64,000 bases of DNA from an uncultured Bermanella sp. Its GTDB lineage: Bacteria; Pseudomonadota; Gammaproteobacteria; Pseudomonadales; Oceanobacteraceae. Under the pieces are notes generated by a model. It searched no databases. It saw only the letters and a list, made by a program, of their open reading frames with translations, and was not told the DNA's origin. A program made the translations under genes and the position numbers. The stretch covers positions 1 through 64,000 of the forward strand of contig CAJXRF010000007.1 of the NCBI GenBank assembly GCA_913058575.1. Reading direction: 5' to 3'. Each line of letters starts with the position of its first letter. Position 1 is the first letter of the stretch. Below, one piece after another: positions 45,408 to 54,726 of this stretch.

Positions 45408-46604
45408 CTATTTGTTTATAACGCTAGAAATTGAAACATCAAGAATAGACTTCTTTTTATCTCTAATATCAACAAACAAGGGGTTAAGCTGTTCAAACCA
45501 ATCGCTATCAGTTAAGTACACGGCCAGTTTATCTAGACGGCGTTCATGAATAAGCTCACTTAAGTCGCCTATCCTAAGCGCATTCAGATCAACCCTCAGA
45601 TAAAAGACACCTGCCTTATCCTTCACCCACCCCTGATGAATAAGCCGCTGTAGAACAGGCTCCCAATCATCGCTATTTAAATAAGATAAATTAGCAATTA
45701 ACTCTACTCTAGGCACACCGTTCGCCGCACCTAGCAGCGTTTTGCAAATAATAAGCCCCCAATCCAGTTGAGATGCTTTAACACCACGCCAATGTTGATG
45801 ATAAAACGGCAGCATGGCCACCAACTGAGCGCCCAATAAAACCAAACTCCAAGCGATATAAAGCCAAAGTAAAAAAAGAGGCATCATGGCAAACGTGCCA
45901 TAAACTATTTCATATGAAGGCGTTAGTGAAACCAGCCAAACAAATAATAATTTTGCCAGCTCTAAAAGCGTCGATGCCACCACAGCACCAATGAGGGCAT
46001 GCAATGGTCGAATCTGACAGCTGGGTAAAAAGTAATACATGACTGTCAGCGCTACGCTAGAAACTCCCATAGGCAATAGGCCTACCAAAACTGAACTTCT
46101 AATTAGCGAGTCACTAATATTGCTTACCCATAACTGAGAACTTAAAAGATACGTGCTAATTAAGAAGCCACCGGCCAACAGTGCTGGACCCAGAAGTAAC
46201 ATCAACCAATAATTAACAATACGCATGCCCGATCGTTTACTTTTTACTCGCCAAATAGTGTTAAAAGAGCCTTCCATGGTGAGCATTAAACTGATGGCGC
46301 TAAACAACAAAATCACAAGCCCCAGCCAAGTGAGACTCTTTGCCTGCTCACTAAATGTTTTTAAATATTCTTGAATGATCTCGCCACTGGATGGAATAAA
46401 ATGCTCAAAAATAAACGTTTGGAATTGCTCAGAAAAATCCAATGACCATGGGAGCCAGCCTGCAATGACATAGCCCGATGTCATGAGAGGCACAATGGCA
46501 AACAAGGTGACAAATGTTAGTTGAGCAGCGCTCTTACGCGCCTCTCCTTTTTCAAACTGCTTAATCAGCAAGTATATAAAACGCCACACACCCTGTAGAT
46601 TCAC
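45408..46604 (-). CDS. YihY/BrkB family inner-membrane protein
   Basis: About 398 residues from a GTG at 46604 (MNLQGVWRFIYLL), which aligns with other YihY starts; a TTG at 46634 would add ten residues. Six hydrophobic segments, with KSAAQLTFVTLFAIVPLM, GSFNTIWRVKSKR and YGTFAMMPLFLLWLYIAWSLVLLGA typical of the family (once called RNase BN in error). The C-terminal about 120 residues are cytoplasmic and include a winged-helix-like segment. Exact function unknown. Divergent from arsC. Confidence 0.88.
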   Translation of the reverse strand: MNLQGVWRFIYLLIKQFEKGEARKSAAQLTFVTLFAIVPLMTSGYVIAGWLPWSLDFSEQFQTFIFEHFIPSSGEIIQEYLKTFSEQAKSLTWLGLVILLFSAISLMLTMEGSFNTIWRVKSKRSGMRIVNYWLMLLLGPALLAGGFLISTYLLSSQLWVSNISDSLIRSSVLVGLLPMGVSSVALTVMYYFLPSCQIRPLHALIGAVVASTLLELAKLLFVWLVSLTPSYEIVYGTFAMMPLFLLWLYIAWSLVLLGAQLVAMLPFYHQHWRGVKASQLDWGLIICKTLLGAANGVPRVELIANLSYLNSDDWEPVLQRLIHQGWVKDKAGVFYLRVDLNALRIGDLSELIHERRLDKLAVYLTDSDWFEQLNPLFVDIRDKKKSILDVSISSVINK

Positions 46605-46668
46605 TGCTCGCACTCGCCTCAAATAGAGGTACAATACCCTCTTTTAGTGACTTTTCAATGGAACGCCC

Positions 46669-47621
<953 letters not shown>

Positions 47622-47628
47622 GTCAATA

Positions 47629-47991
47629 ATGAACAAAGTAAAAATTTCTTATAATTTGGCGCTCATCTGCTTTTGCATGCAGTTTGTTTTGCTGGCTGCG
47701 GGTACGTTTGATCGACCTGACATTAAAATCGACACTGCTTGGGCATTACTAATAGGCATCATTCTCACGGCCATTAAAGGCATTCCATGGCTGGTGCTGA
47801 TTCCTGGCATCATAATGAAAAGCTCAAGAATTATGGCTTGGATGAGTTATGTCTGCTTGGTGTATTTTATTGTGTGGGTGCTGGCGGCTTTTTCAGAGCA
47901 GGACTCAGTGTTGGCAAGTCTAGGAGTGGCGGTTACGTTACTTCAATTTAGTGCAGCGGCTTATTACACTCGCTTAATTAAAAACAGCTAA
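47629..47991 (+). CDS. DUF2069 membrane protein
   Basis: 120 residues with four hydrophobic segments and short loops (AIKGIPWLVLIPGI is the conserved patch). I recognise the DUF2069 family, usually third in arsC-wrbA-DUF2069 operons. Function unknown; the steady association with WrbA suggests a membrane redox context, which is inference. Confidence 0.85.
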   Translation: MNKVKISYNLALICFCMQFVLLAAGTFDRPDIKIDTAWALLIGIILTAIKGIPWLVLIPGIIMKSSRIMAWMSYVCLVYFIVWVLAAFSEQDSVLASLGVAVTLLQFSAAAYYTRLIKNS

Positions 47992-48056
47992 ACCACTAAC
48001 CCGATTTAGCAGCTCAGATAGGTAGCAGGCAAACACCCACTACCTATTTAGCTTAA

Positions 48057-48290
48057 TTAGTCTTCCCAGTTATCATGCTCTCCATCATCCGGAGCTAACT
48101 CAGTTATGACCGTATCGCCGCAAACTTTACATTTGCCTTCAATGGTAATTATGCCTTCTAATTCATATTCTTCAGGCTCAACCATGCCCAAATCTGCTTT
48201 TTGGCATTGGTTACACCAAGTTTGCTCCAAAAAAGATGCTTGATCTTCTGCGTCACGCTGGTGAAAATCGCGTTCTATTTTATCCATCAT
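48057..48290 (-). CDS. Small zinc-ribbon protein
   Basis: 77 residues, very acidic at the C-terminus (APDDGEHDNWED). Two Cys pairs, CNQC and CKVCG, are 28 residues apart, forming a likely zinc ribbon. No family recognised with confidence. 25 bp from the divergent exonuclease-like gene start, so the two share a promoter region. Confidence 0.7.
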   Translation of the reverse strand: MMDKIERDFHQRDAEDQASFLEQTWCNQCQKADLGMVEPEEYELEGIITIEGKCKVCGDTVITELAPDDGEHDNWED

Positions 48291-48321
48291 TTACTCCAAC
48301 TTATTCAATACGGGATTGTAT

Positions 48322-48816
48322 ATGGAATACCCACGTTTTCTAGTCCTAGAAGCCAGTAGTTACGAAGAAGATGCCTATCCAGTGGCCGCTTCTTGGTCAA
48401 TTAGTGACGGTCAACTAAAAGCGGTACTCATTCGCCCAGAAGATGAGTGGCGTGAATCAGAAACTTCGACCAATGACACACACCACATTACTCGCGACCA
48501 TACCGAGATGGTGGGTGAAAGCGTATTGGATGTTATTCGTGAATTATCCGAAGACGTAGACAAACAGCCTGTCTATGTGAGTGATGCCTATTTACAAGGA
48601 AAATGGTTAAGCACACTTTATTCAGCCTATGGAGCCGAAGTGTCATTTGACATTGTACCTACAACAGATTTGTTCTTAATGACCGAAAGTCAATTAGAGG
48701 AGGAATTAGAAAATTTGGCCAGCAATCTATTGTTAGATTTAAAAATAGCCGAAGAGCGCGTGCGCACGTTATTGGAATTATATTCACGCCTAAAGGATTC
48801 AGGCTTGTTAGAGTAA
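48322..48816 (+). CDS. Degenerate DEDDh exonuclease-like protein
   Basis: 164 residues from the ATG at 48322 with GGGA 6 nt upstream. FLVLEASS...DAYPVAASWS and PVYVSDAYLQGKWLSTLYSAYG resemble the first and later motifs of DnaQ-fold 3'-5' exonucleases (FLDIEASG...SYPIEIGW; VYSDAPAFDGFWL). The first catalytic Asp is Val here and the middle Asp appears lost, so it is probably inactive as a nuclease. The assignment rests on motif memory only. Divergent from the zinc-ribbon gene. Confidence 0.55.
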   Translation: MEYPRFLVLEASSYEEDAYPVAASWSISDGQLKAVLIRPEDEWRESETSTNDTHHITRDHTEMVGESVLDVIRELSEDVDKQPVYVSDAYLQGKWLSTLYSAYGAEVSFDIVPTTDLFLMTESQLEEELENLASNLLLDLKIAEERVRTLLELYSRLKDSGLLE

Positions 48817-48853
48817 AAAAGCTGGGCTTGTAATTATTGTAATTACCAGCCCA
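48815..48853 (-). terminator. Terminator of the DUF2066-perM-hda operon
   Basis: TGGGCTtGTAATTA (48823-48836) pairs with TAATTACcAGCCCA (48840-48853) around TTG. On the leftward strand it is followed by a run of six T's. It overlaps the hda stop codon and also lies between convergent genes. Confidence 0.75.
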
Positions 48854-49553
48854 TGACTGTTTTAACGAAAGGCCGGGTTAACTTTCTCTGAGCACTTAGC
48901 GAGGCATTATCTAAATCCTGAAGTACATCGAAAATTTGCACCATACTGCCTTCCACATGACGGACAATGAAACGTGCCACATCAACAGTAAGATCTAGTC
49001 CACGATTATGAGCACGATACTGCAAGGCCTCTATTTTAAAGTCTTCATCCACTTCATTTAACTGATACAACAAACCCCATTGCAGCCGAGTTAATAAGTC
49101 TGGCAGCTGAATGCCTAATGCTTCGGGATTTTTATCGGCAGCAAAAATAAGATGACCACCAGCATCGCGAACGCGATTAAATAAATGAAACAACGCTTCT
49201 TCCCACTTAGGTTTACCCGCAATAGCCTGTAAATTGTCCAAGGCAATCAAGGGTAAATCTTCAAGGCTTTCAAAAATTGCGGGGGAATACATAACGAGCT
49301 CGTCTAGGGGGAGATAGACGCTATTGGCACCATGGGCCTGAGCTTCATGGCATGCTGCCTGTAGCAAATGGCTACAACCTACGCCAACAGGGCCATTAAT
49401 GAAAATACTTTGCTCGCCTTGCGCCTGTGCGCTAAGGCGAATTTGCGCCACTACTTCAGTTGCTTGAAGCGCATAAAAATTGTCAAACGTGGCATCATCA
49501 CGTAACTGAACTGACAAAGGTAGTTGTTCTACAACTTGTACAGAAGCCATCAT
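48843..49553 (-). CDS. hda: DnaA regulatory inactivator Hda
   Basis: 236 residues of DnaA-related AAA+ fold. N-terminal clamp-binding segment VEQLPLSVQL, degenerate Walker A GPVGVGCSHLL (Lys replaced by Cys; E. coli has Arg here), Walker B-like LPLIALDNLQAIAG, and the C-terminal SAQRKLTRPFVK. With loaded beta clamp it stimulates DnaA-ATP hydrolysis after initiation. The ATG overlaps the perM stop (ATGA). Confidence 0.93.
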   Translation of the reverse strand: MMASVQVVEQLPLSVQLRDDATFDNFYALQATEVVAQIRLSAQAQGEQSIFINGPVGVGCSHLLQAACHEAQAHGANSVYLPLDELVMYSPAIFESLEDLPLIALDNLQAIAGKPKWEEALFHLFNRVRDAGGHLIFAADKNPEALGIQLPDLLTRLQWGLLYQLNEVDEDFKIEALQYRAHNRGLDLTVDVARFIVRHVEGSMVQIFDVLQDLDNASLSAQRKLTRPFVKTVMGW

Positions 49554-50620
49554 GTTTCCGAATAAAACTCAGTTTCTTTATAAATTTCGTGTATATGTCG
49601 TAAGAGTACCACAATTATTGCCGCAACAGGCAATGCAAGTAACACTCCGACAAATCCAAATAGCTGACCACCCGCCATAACAGCAAAAATAACCGCCACT
49701 GGGTGCAATCCAATCTTGTCTCCCACTAATATAGGGGTTAGCAAAACAGATTCAACCACCTGCCCCGCCATAAATACCAAAGCGATGACTGCTATGTGCC
49801 AATCAAGTCCAAACTGCATAAAGCCTGCCACACTAGCTGCCGCAACCCCTACCGCAAAACCCATATAGGGCACAATGCTGGCCAGTCCAGCCAATAGGCC
49901 CACCAGTAAGGCAAGCTTTAATCCAACCAACCAAAGGCCAAACACATAAATAACGGCCAAGGCTGCCATCACCCATAACTGCCCTCTTAAAAAAGCCCCC
50001 ACAACATCGTTACACTCTGAAGCCAGCCGCCCAACCTGCCCCTGAAAACGAACAGGCAAAAGTTTAAGAGATTTTTCAGTGAGAATATCCCAGTCACGTA
50101 ACAAGTAAAAACCCACCACCGGAACCAAAGCCAAATTGGCTAAGGCCAACACTAGGCTTGTAGTTGACGCACTAGCGCTATAAAGGATCGAGGCAAGCAT
50201 GCCCTTGCTATCTCCCCATTGCGCCCAAAGTTGCTCTTTCAAATGGGCTACATCAAATATCTCGGGGTCTAAATCCAGCAAAGTGATCAGCCATGGCATA
50301 GCTTGAAATTGAACCCATTCTAACATTTGCGGGATATGGCTATAAGCCACCTTCAACTGCTGAATGGCCATGGGAATTACTAGCAGCATCACCCCCAATA
50401 AAAGCGTAAACAGCACTGTAAAGCACAAACTAACCGCTAAAGATCGTGATAACCCTAGCTCCTCTAAGCGATCAGCCAATGGGTCACCTAAGTAGGCGAA
50501 TAGTGCGCCCAACATGAATGGTGTCAAAATGGGCTGAAGATTCCCTATCAGCCAAAAAAACAATAGGGCCAGCACCAGCCATAAAAGCGGCTTTAAGCCA
50601 ATTTGCAATGCGTTATTCAA
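49550..50620 (-). CDS. AI-2E/PerM family permease
   Basis: 356 residues from a TTG at 50620, chosen because AAGGAG is 7-8 nt upstream and the length then matches PerM (353). Eight or so membrane segments, a central soluble domain, and the family stretches FLLRDWDIL and GDKIGLHPVAVIFAVMAGG. Members include AI-2 exporter TqsA and Na+/H+ antiporters, so the substrate is unknown. Conserved neighbour of hda and purM. Confidence 0.87.
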   Translation of the reverse strand: MNNALQIGLKPLLWLVLALLFFWLIGNLQPILTPFMLGALFAYLGDPLADRLEELGLSRSLAVSLCFTVLFTLLLGVMLLVIPMAIQQLKVAYSHIPQMLEWVQFQAMPWLITLLDLDPEIFDVAHLKEQLWAQWGDSKGMLASILYSASASTTSLVLALANLALVPVVGFYLLRDWDILTEKSLKLLPVRFQGQVGRLASECNDVVGAFLRGQLWVMAALAVIYVFGLWLVGLKLALLVGLLAGLASIVPYMGFAVGVAAASVAGFMQFGLDWHIAVIALVFMAGQVVESVLLTPILVGDKIGLHPVAVIFAVMAGGQLFGFVGVLLALPVAAIIVVLLRHIHEIYKETEFYSET

Positions 50621-50656
50621 ATTCCATCTCCTTTGTCGGCACAATATAGGCCAGAC

Positions 50657-51733
50657 TTATAAATTCCATTTGAAGTATTCAATATCAAAACTTCCAGGCT
50701 CTTCATTTTCTTCAATTTTATGTTTTATAGGCACTAATTTTCGATCAAGTGCTAGGGTTTGCTTGAGCTGCTTAACTGTGCCATTCAATTGCAAACTCAT
50801 AAACAAGCGGTCTTTATTTACCTTCATTACGGCAACTTGTTTTGTAATGGCCATTTTTTCTAAGTATTGGGTGACTTTTGCATAGTCAGAGAGTGATCTG
50901 ACAGCACTAATTTGAATGCTAAGTGAGCTAGCATCTTGATTACTGGGTTTTAAGGCAAAGCTATTGGCCAATACTTGCGCGGAAGCGGTTAAGCCCTCCA
51001 GCACCTGCTGCTCTAAGGATATGGTTTCAAATACAAAGTTTTGCTTTACGCCTTTTAAGTAGAAGCTCCACTGGCCCTTCCATTTACCACCAGTTGTTTT
51101 ATAAATACGACTGGCCAGCACTGACTCAGCCCCATAACGCTTACTTGCTTGCACAATTGGCTCATCAAACATTCCCCATAACTGTTCAATGGGTAGCGTC
51201 ATGGAATCATCTAAGTCATTTAACGGGTATATAAGCGGTAAGCCACGCTTTAGAGCGCCACTTTGCAGTGCCTTTTGGCCAAGGTGATCCACGCCATCAC
51301 TCATAATCAACCGCTTTGTACCGTCATCTATGGCCATCCATACTAAAATACTAGGTCGATTAGCACCCCACCTAGGAAGCTTGCCTCGTTTAATCAGTCC
51401 TTGAATAGACTTCCCTTCAAATTGCATGGTTAACCACAAAGACCCAGGTAAAGCGCCAGCCAACTGGCCATTCTCTACCGTTGCATAGCTAAACTGGTAT
51501 AAGTATTGATCAGCAATGGTCAGCGCTTTATTAATGGCGGCTCTGTCTGCGGGTACCGCAAAGCCACTGACTTTTTGTAACACCTCTAACAAACCTGCTC
51601 GAGCGGCTTCTTGGCGAGCACTTTGTGACTGATCGCTCACCAGTATTTTTGCATCGTATAAATTGCCAACCGATTTCCCATAGGAGGGCATAGCGATAAC
51701 AGCAAACAACACAACAAGAAGTACAGATTTCAT
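50657..51733 (-). CDS. DUF2066 periplasmic protein
   Basis: 358 residues with a signal peptide (KSVLLVVLFAVIAMPSYG). Family stretches are NLYDAKILVSDQSQSARQEA and LLEVLQKVSGF. DUF2066 proteins sit regularly between purM and perM-hda; function unknown. Divergent from purM with a 180-bp gap. Confidence 0.85.
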   Translation of the reverse strand: MKSVLLVVLFAVIAMPSYGKSVGNLYDAKILVSDQSQSARQEAARAGLLEVLQKVSGFAVPADRAAINKALTIADQYLYQFSYATVENGQLAGALPGSLWLTMQFEGKSIQGLIKRGKLPRWGANRPSILVWMAIDDGTKRLIMSDGVDHLGQKALQSGALKRGLPLIYPLNDLDDSMTLPIEQLWGMFDEPIVQASKRYGAESVLASRIYKTTGGKWKGQWSFYLKGVKQNFVFETISLEQQVLEGLTASAQVLANSFALKPSNQDASSLSIQISAVRSLSDYAKVTQYLEKMAITKQVAVMKVNKDRLFMSLQLNGTVKQLKQTLALDRKLVPIKHKIEENEEPGSFDIEYFKWNL

Positions 51734-51913
51734 ATTTGCAGGGCTTATATTTATATGGGAGGCGCCATTCTGACAAAAACAGCAGAAATTACAGCTCTTT
51801 TTAAGAAAATATCACCTATATGGGCCTGTAGGATTTCTAAAATCAGACACCGGTGGTAAAATCCGGCACCATTTTTTTCATTTCCTTGATCTTTTTTATA
51901 AAAGGCTGCCCAT

Positions 51914-52969
51914 ATGAGCGATCAAAACAAGTCTCTTAGCTACAAAGACGCCGGTGTAGACATTGAAGCCGGCAATGCACTTGTTGACCGTATTAAAGGT
52001 GTTGTTAAAAAAACACGCCGCCCTGAAGTAATGGGTGGACTTGGCGGCTTTGCCGGCCTATGCAGCCTACCCACTAAATACAAAGAACCTATTTTAGTAT
52101 CTGGCACCGACGGCGTGGGCACCAAACTACGCTTAGCCATGGATTTAAACAAGCACGACACCATTGGCATCGATCTAGTGGCCATGTGTGTAAACGACCT
52201 AATCGTATGCGGTGCTGAACCTTTATTCTTTTTAGATTATTACGCCACGGGCAAATTAGACGTGGACGTAGCCACCTCAGTAGTTACGGGCATCGGCGAA
52301 GGGTGTCAGCAGTCAGGTTGCGCTTTAGTGGGCGGTGAAACAGCTGAAATGCCAGGCATGTACCACGGCGGCGATTACGATCTGGCAGGTTTTTGTGTTG
52401 GCGTTGCTGAAAAAGAAGAGCTTATCGATGGCAGCAAGGTGAAAGCTGGCGACGTAATTGTCGGTATTCAGTCTTCAGGGCTACATTCAAACGGTTATTC
52501 TTTGGCTCGTAAAATTTTAGAAGTATCAGAAGCTGACCTAAGCGAAGAGCTAGACGGTCAAACTTTAGCCGATGCTCTAATGGCACCTACTCGTATTTAC
52601 GTTAAGCCTGTTCTTAAACTATTAGAAACAGTCGATGTGCATTCTATCTGCCACATCACAGGTGGTGGCGTTTACGAAAACATTCCCCGCGTACTGCCTG
52701 AAAACACCAAGGTTATCCTTGATGGTTCAGCTTGGCAGCGCCCTGCCATTTATGACTGGCTACAAGCTAAAGGCAATGTTGACTGGCATGAAATGCACCT
52801 AACATTTAACTGCGGTCTAGGCATGATTGTGGTGCTTCCTGAAGAAAAAGCTCAAGAAGCCATTGACATCTTAAATGCTGAAGGCGAGACCGCTACCCTA
52901 GTAGGCCGCATTGAAGCAGCCAATGAAGGCGATGCCCTAGTAATTGTTAAAGGCGTAGACGAGGAATAA
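51914..52969 (+). CDS. purM: Phosphoribosylformylglycinamidine cyclo-ligase
   Basis: 351 residues. ATP-grasp-like AIR synthetase fold: [47 protein letters not shown] and the C-terminal [13 protein letters not shown]. Makes AIR in purine biosynthesis. Directly upstream of purN (4 bp). Confidence 0.98.
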   Translation: MSDQNKSLSYKDAGVDIEAGNALVDRIKGVVKKTRRPEVMGGLGGFAGLCSLPTKYKEPILVSGTDGVGTKLRLAMDLNKHDTIGIDLVAMCVNDLIVCGAEPLFFLDYYATGKLDVDVATSVVTGIGEGCQQSGCALVGGETAEMPGMYHGGDYDLAGFCVGVAEKEELIDGSKVKAGDVIVGIQSSGLHSNGYSLARKILEVSEADLSEELDGQTLADALMAPTRIYVKPVLKLLETVDVHSICHITGGGVYENIPRVLPENTKVILDGSAWQRPAIYDWLQAKGNVDWHEMHLTFNCGLGMIVVLPEEKAQEAIDILNAEGETATLVGRIEAANEGDALVIVKGVDEE

Positions 52970-52973
52970 TTCA

Positions 52974-53648
52974 GTGAAATCTGAACCGGCTGAACCAGCA
53001 CGCATCGTTGTTCTTATTTCTGGCTCTGGCTCGAACATGCAAGCCATTGCAGAATCTTGCATAAAAAAAGAAATGGATGGCGAAATTGTCGCGGTGATCA
53101 GTAATCGCCCTGCGGTGGCCGGACTTGATCGAGCTGAAAAGCTTGGTATCGCCACAGACATTGTGGACCATACCGAGTTTGCCAGCCGCGAAGAGTTTGA
53201 CGTTAACTTGATTCGCGCCATCGATGAACACAGCCCTGATATCATTATCTTGGCTGGCTTCATGCGCATATTAACGCCTGACTTCGTTCGCCGCTATAAA
53301 GGTAAACTGGTAAACATTCACCCTTCACTGCTACCAAAATACAAAGGGCTAAACACCCACAAACGTGCTTTAGAAGCAGGTGATAAAAAGCATGGCGTTA
53401 CCGTGCATTTTGTCAGTGAAGATTTAGATGGCGGCCCGAATATTATTCAGGCCGTGGTACCTGTGCTTGATGACGATAATGCTCAAACCCTGCAGGTTAG
53501 AGTGCAAGCTCAAGAGCATATAATCTTTCCCATCGCGGTTAAGTGGTTTATAGAAGGTCGATTATCCATGATTAAGGGAGATGCTTATTTTGACAACCAA
53601 GCTCTACCTGAAACAGGTTTGCAGTTAAGCCCTGAGTCCATCAGCTAA
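52974..53648 (+). CDS. purN: Phosphoribosylglycinamide formyltransferase
   Basis: 224 residues from a GTG at 52974. Motifs: VLISGSGSNMQAI (phosphate loop), AGFMRILTPDFV, the catalytic Asn/His in NIHPSLLPKYKG, and the Asp of SEDLDGG. Uses 10-formyl-THF to make FGAR. The leading KSEPAEPAR is a short extension relative to E. coli PurN. Confidence 0.97.
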   Translation: MKSEPAEPARIVVLISGSGSNMQAIAESCIKKEMDGEIVAVISNRPAVAGLDRAEKLGIATDIVDHTEFASREEFDVNLIRAIDEHSPDIIILAGFMRILTPDFVRRYKGKLVNIHPSLLPKYKGLNTHKRALEAGDKKHGVTVHFVSEDLDGGPNIIQAVVPVLDDDNAQTLQVRVQAQEHIIFPIAVKWFIEGRLSMIKGDAYFDNQALPETGLQLSPESIS

Positions 53649-53730
53649 AAGCGCCATAATAAGTTCAACTGCTAGTCACACCAAGGCAGTTGGGCTTATA
53701 CTGAAAAAAACAAATCCTAGGCCGTACCCT

Positions 53731-54507
53731 TTGACTAAGTTTATTTTCAGCACACTCCTTACGTTCACTCTATTTAATTCCTGTCTAGCTGACGCGCCTA
53801 ACAGTGAAGTACTTGAGCCCACAACCAACCAACAACAGCCAAGCTCAAAAAGCCTTAGCCCCTATAGCGCTAAATATGAGGCCACTTGGAAAGCAGGTTG
53901 GTTCCCCATTACCGTTCAAGCGACTCGCACCCTTAAGCAAACTGATGAAGCACTTTGGCAACTTTCATTTGAGGCGTATTCATCCATTGCCGACTTAAGT
54001 GAAATAACTAACTTCCATGTGTCTGAAGGCTCCATTAAACCCCAAAACTATCGCTACAAGACCACTGGGTTTTTAACTAAATCAAAAAGAAGCCAAGAGT
54101 TTAACTGGCAGGAAAAAAAATTATGGCTACCCAATAAAGACACATGGGCAGAATACGAACTACCTGAAAACCTGCAAGACAACCTAAGCTATCAAGAACA
54201 AATCCGCTTAGATCTTATGTCTGGGCTTACCGAGTTTCATTACCCCATCGCTTATAAAAACCGCTTAAAGCACTACTATTTTGAAGTAGTAGGCGAAACT
54301 GAGCTTAATAGTGGCCAAGGCCCTATAACGGCCATTCAGGTTAAGCAAACTCAATTAAAGAGCAAAAAGGAATCCACTCTTCTTTGGTACGCCAAGGATT
54401 TTGAATACATTTTACTAAAACTTAAAAAGGTAAAGTCTAACGGTGACAAAAGCGTCATCTTGTTAAAAGAGGCGCAATTAAAAAATGAAATCCTAAAAGG
54501 CTTCTAA
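53731..54507 (+). CDS. DUF3108 exported protein
   Basis: 258 residues, apparently from a TTG (no ATG fits). Signal peptide TKFIFSTLLTFTLFNSCLA, then YSAKYEATWKAGWFPI and the beta-rich DUF3108 body, usually found next to purMN in Pseudomonas-type genomes. Function unknown; likely periplasmic. Ends 30 bp before the TPP riboswitch, which belongs to the next operon. Confidence 0.8.
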   Translation: MTKFIFSTLLTFTLFNSCLADAPNSEVLEPTTNQQQPSSKSLSPYSAKYEATWKAGWFPITVQATRTLKQTDEALWQLSFEAYSSIADLSEITNFHVSEGSIKPQNYRYKTTGFLTKSKRSQEFNWQEKKLWLPNKDTWAEYELPENLQDNLSYQEQIRLDLMSGLTEFHYPIAYKNRLKHYYFEVVGETELNSGQGPITAIQVKQTQLKSKKESTLLWYAKDFEYILLKLKKVKSNGDKSVILLKEAQLKNEILKGF

Positions 54508-54536
54508 TGCTTTTTAACCATTTCCTTTTAACGTAG

Positions 54537-54637
54537 AATGCGCCCCATCCAGGGGGAGGCCTAAGGCCTGAGATGTCTGTTCCCAGCGAACCCCTAGAAC
54601 CTGATCCGGTTAATACCGGCGTAGGAATGGACGCATT
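54537..54637 (+). promoter_or_regulatory. TPP (thiamine pyrophosphate) riboswitch
   Basis: The THI-box core is complete: AGGGGGAGGCCTAAGGC, CTGAGATG, GAACCTGATCCGG and TAATACCGGCGTAGGAA. P1 forms from AATGCG (54537) and CGCATT (54632-54637). Placed before a TonB receptor and thiamine transport genes, so binding of TPP should shut off uptake. Seven T's follow P1 directly. GCGT/ACGC could form a short hairpin before them, so transcription termination is possible, but the platform is not certain. Confidence 0.95.
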
Positions 54638-54726
54638 TTTTTATATTAATGGCTTTCAATGGCGGCTTCGATCGCCAACACTACGCAGTAACCGGGCTCT
54701 TATTCAATATTTTGGAAAAGACCCAA

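Noticed and set aside
53667..53693. CAACTGC/GCAGTTG hairpin after purN
   Set aside because: Only seven base pairs with a 13-nt loop and no T-run; not enough to call a terminator.
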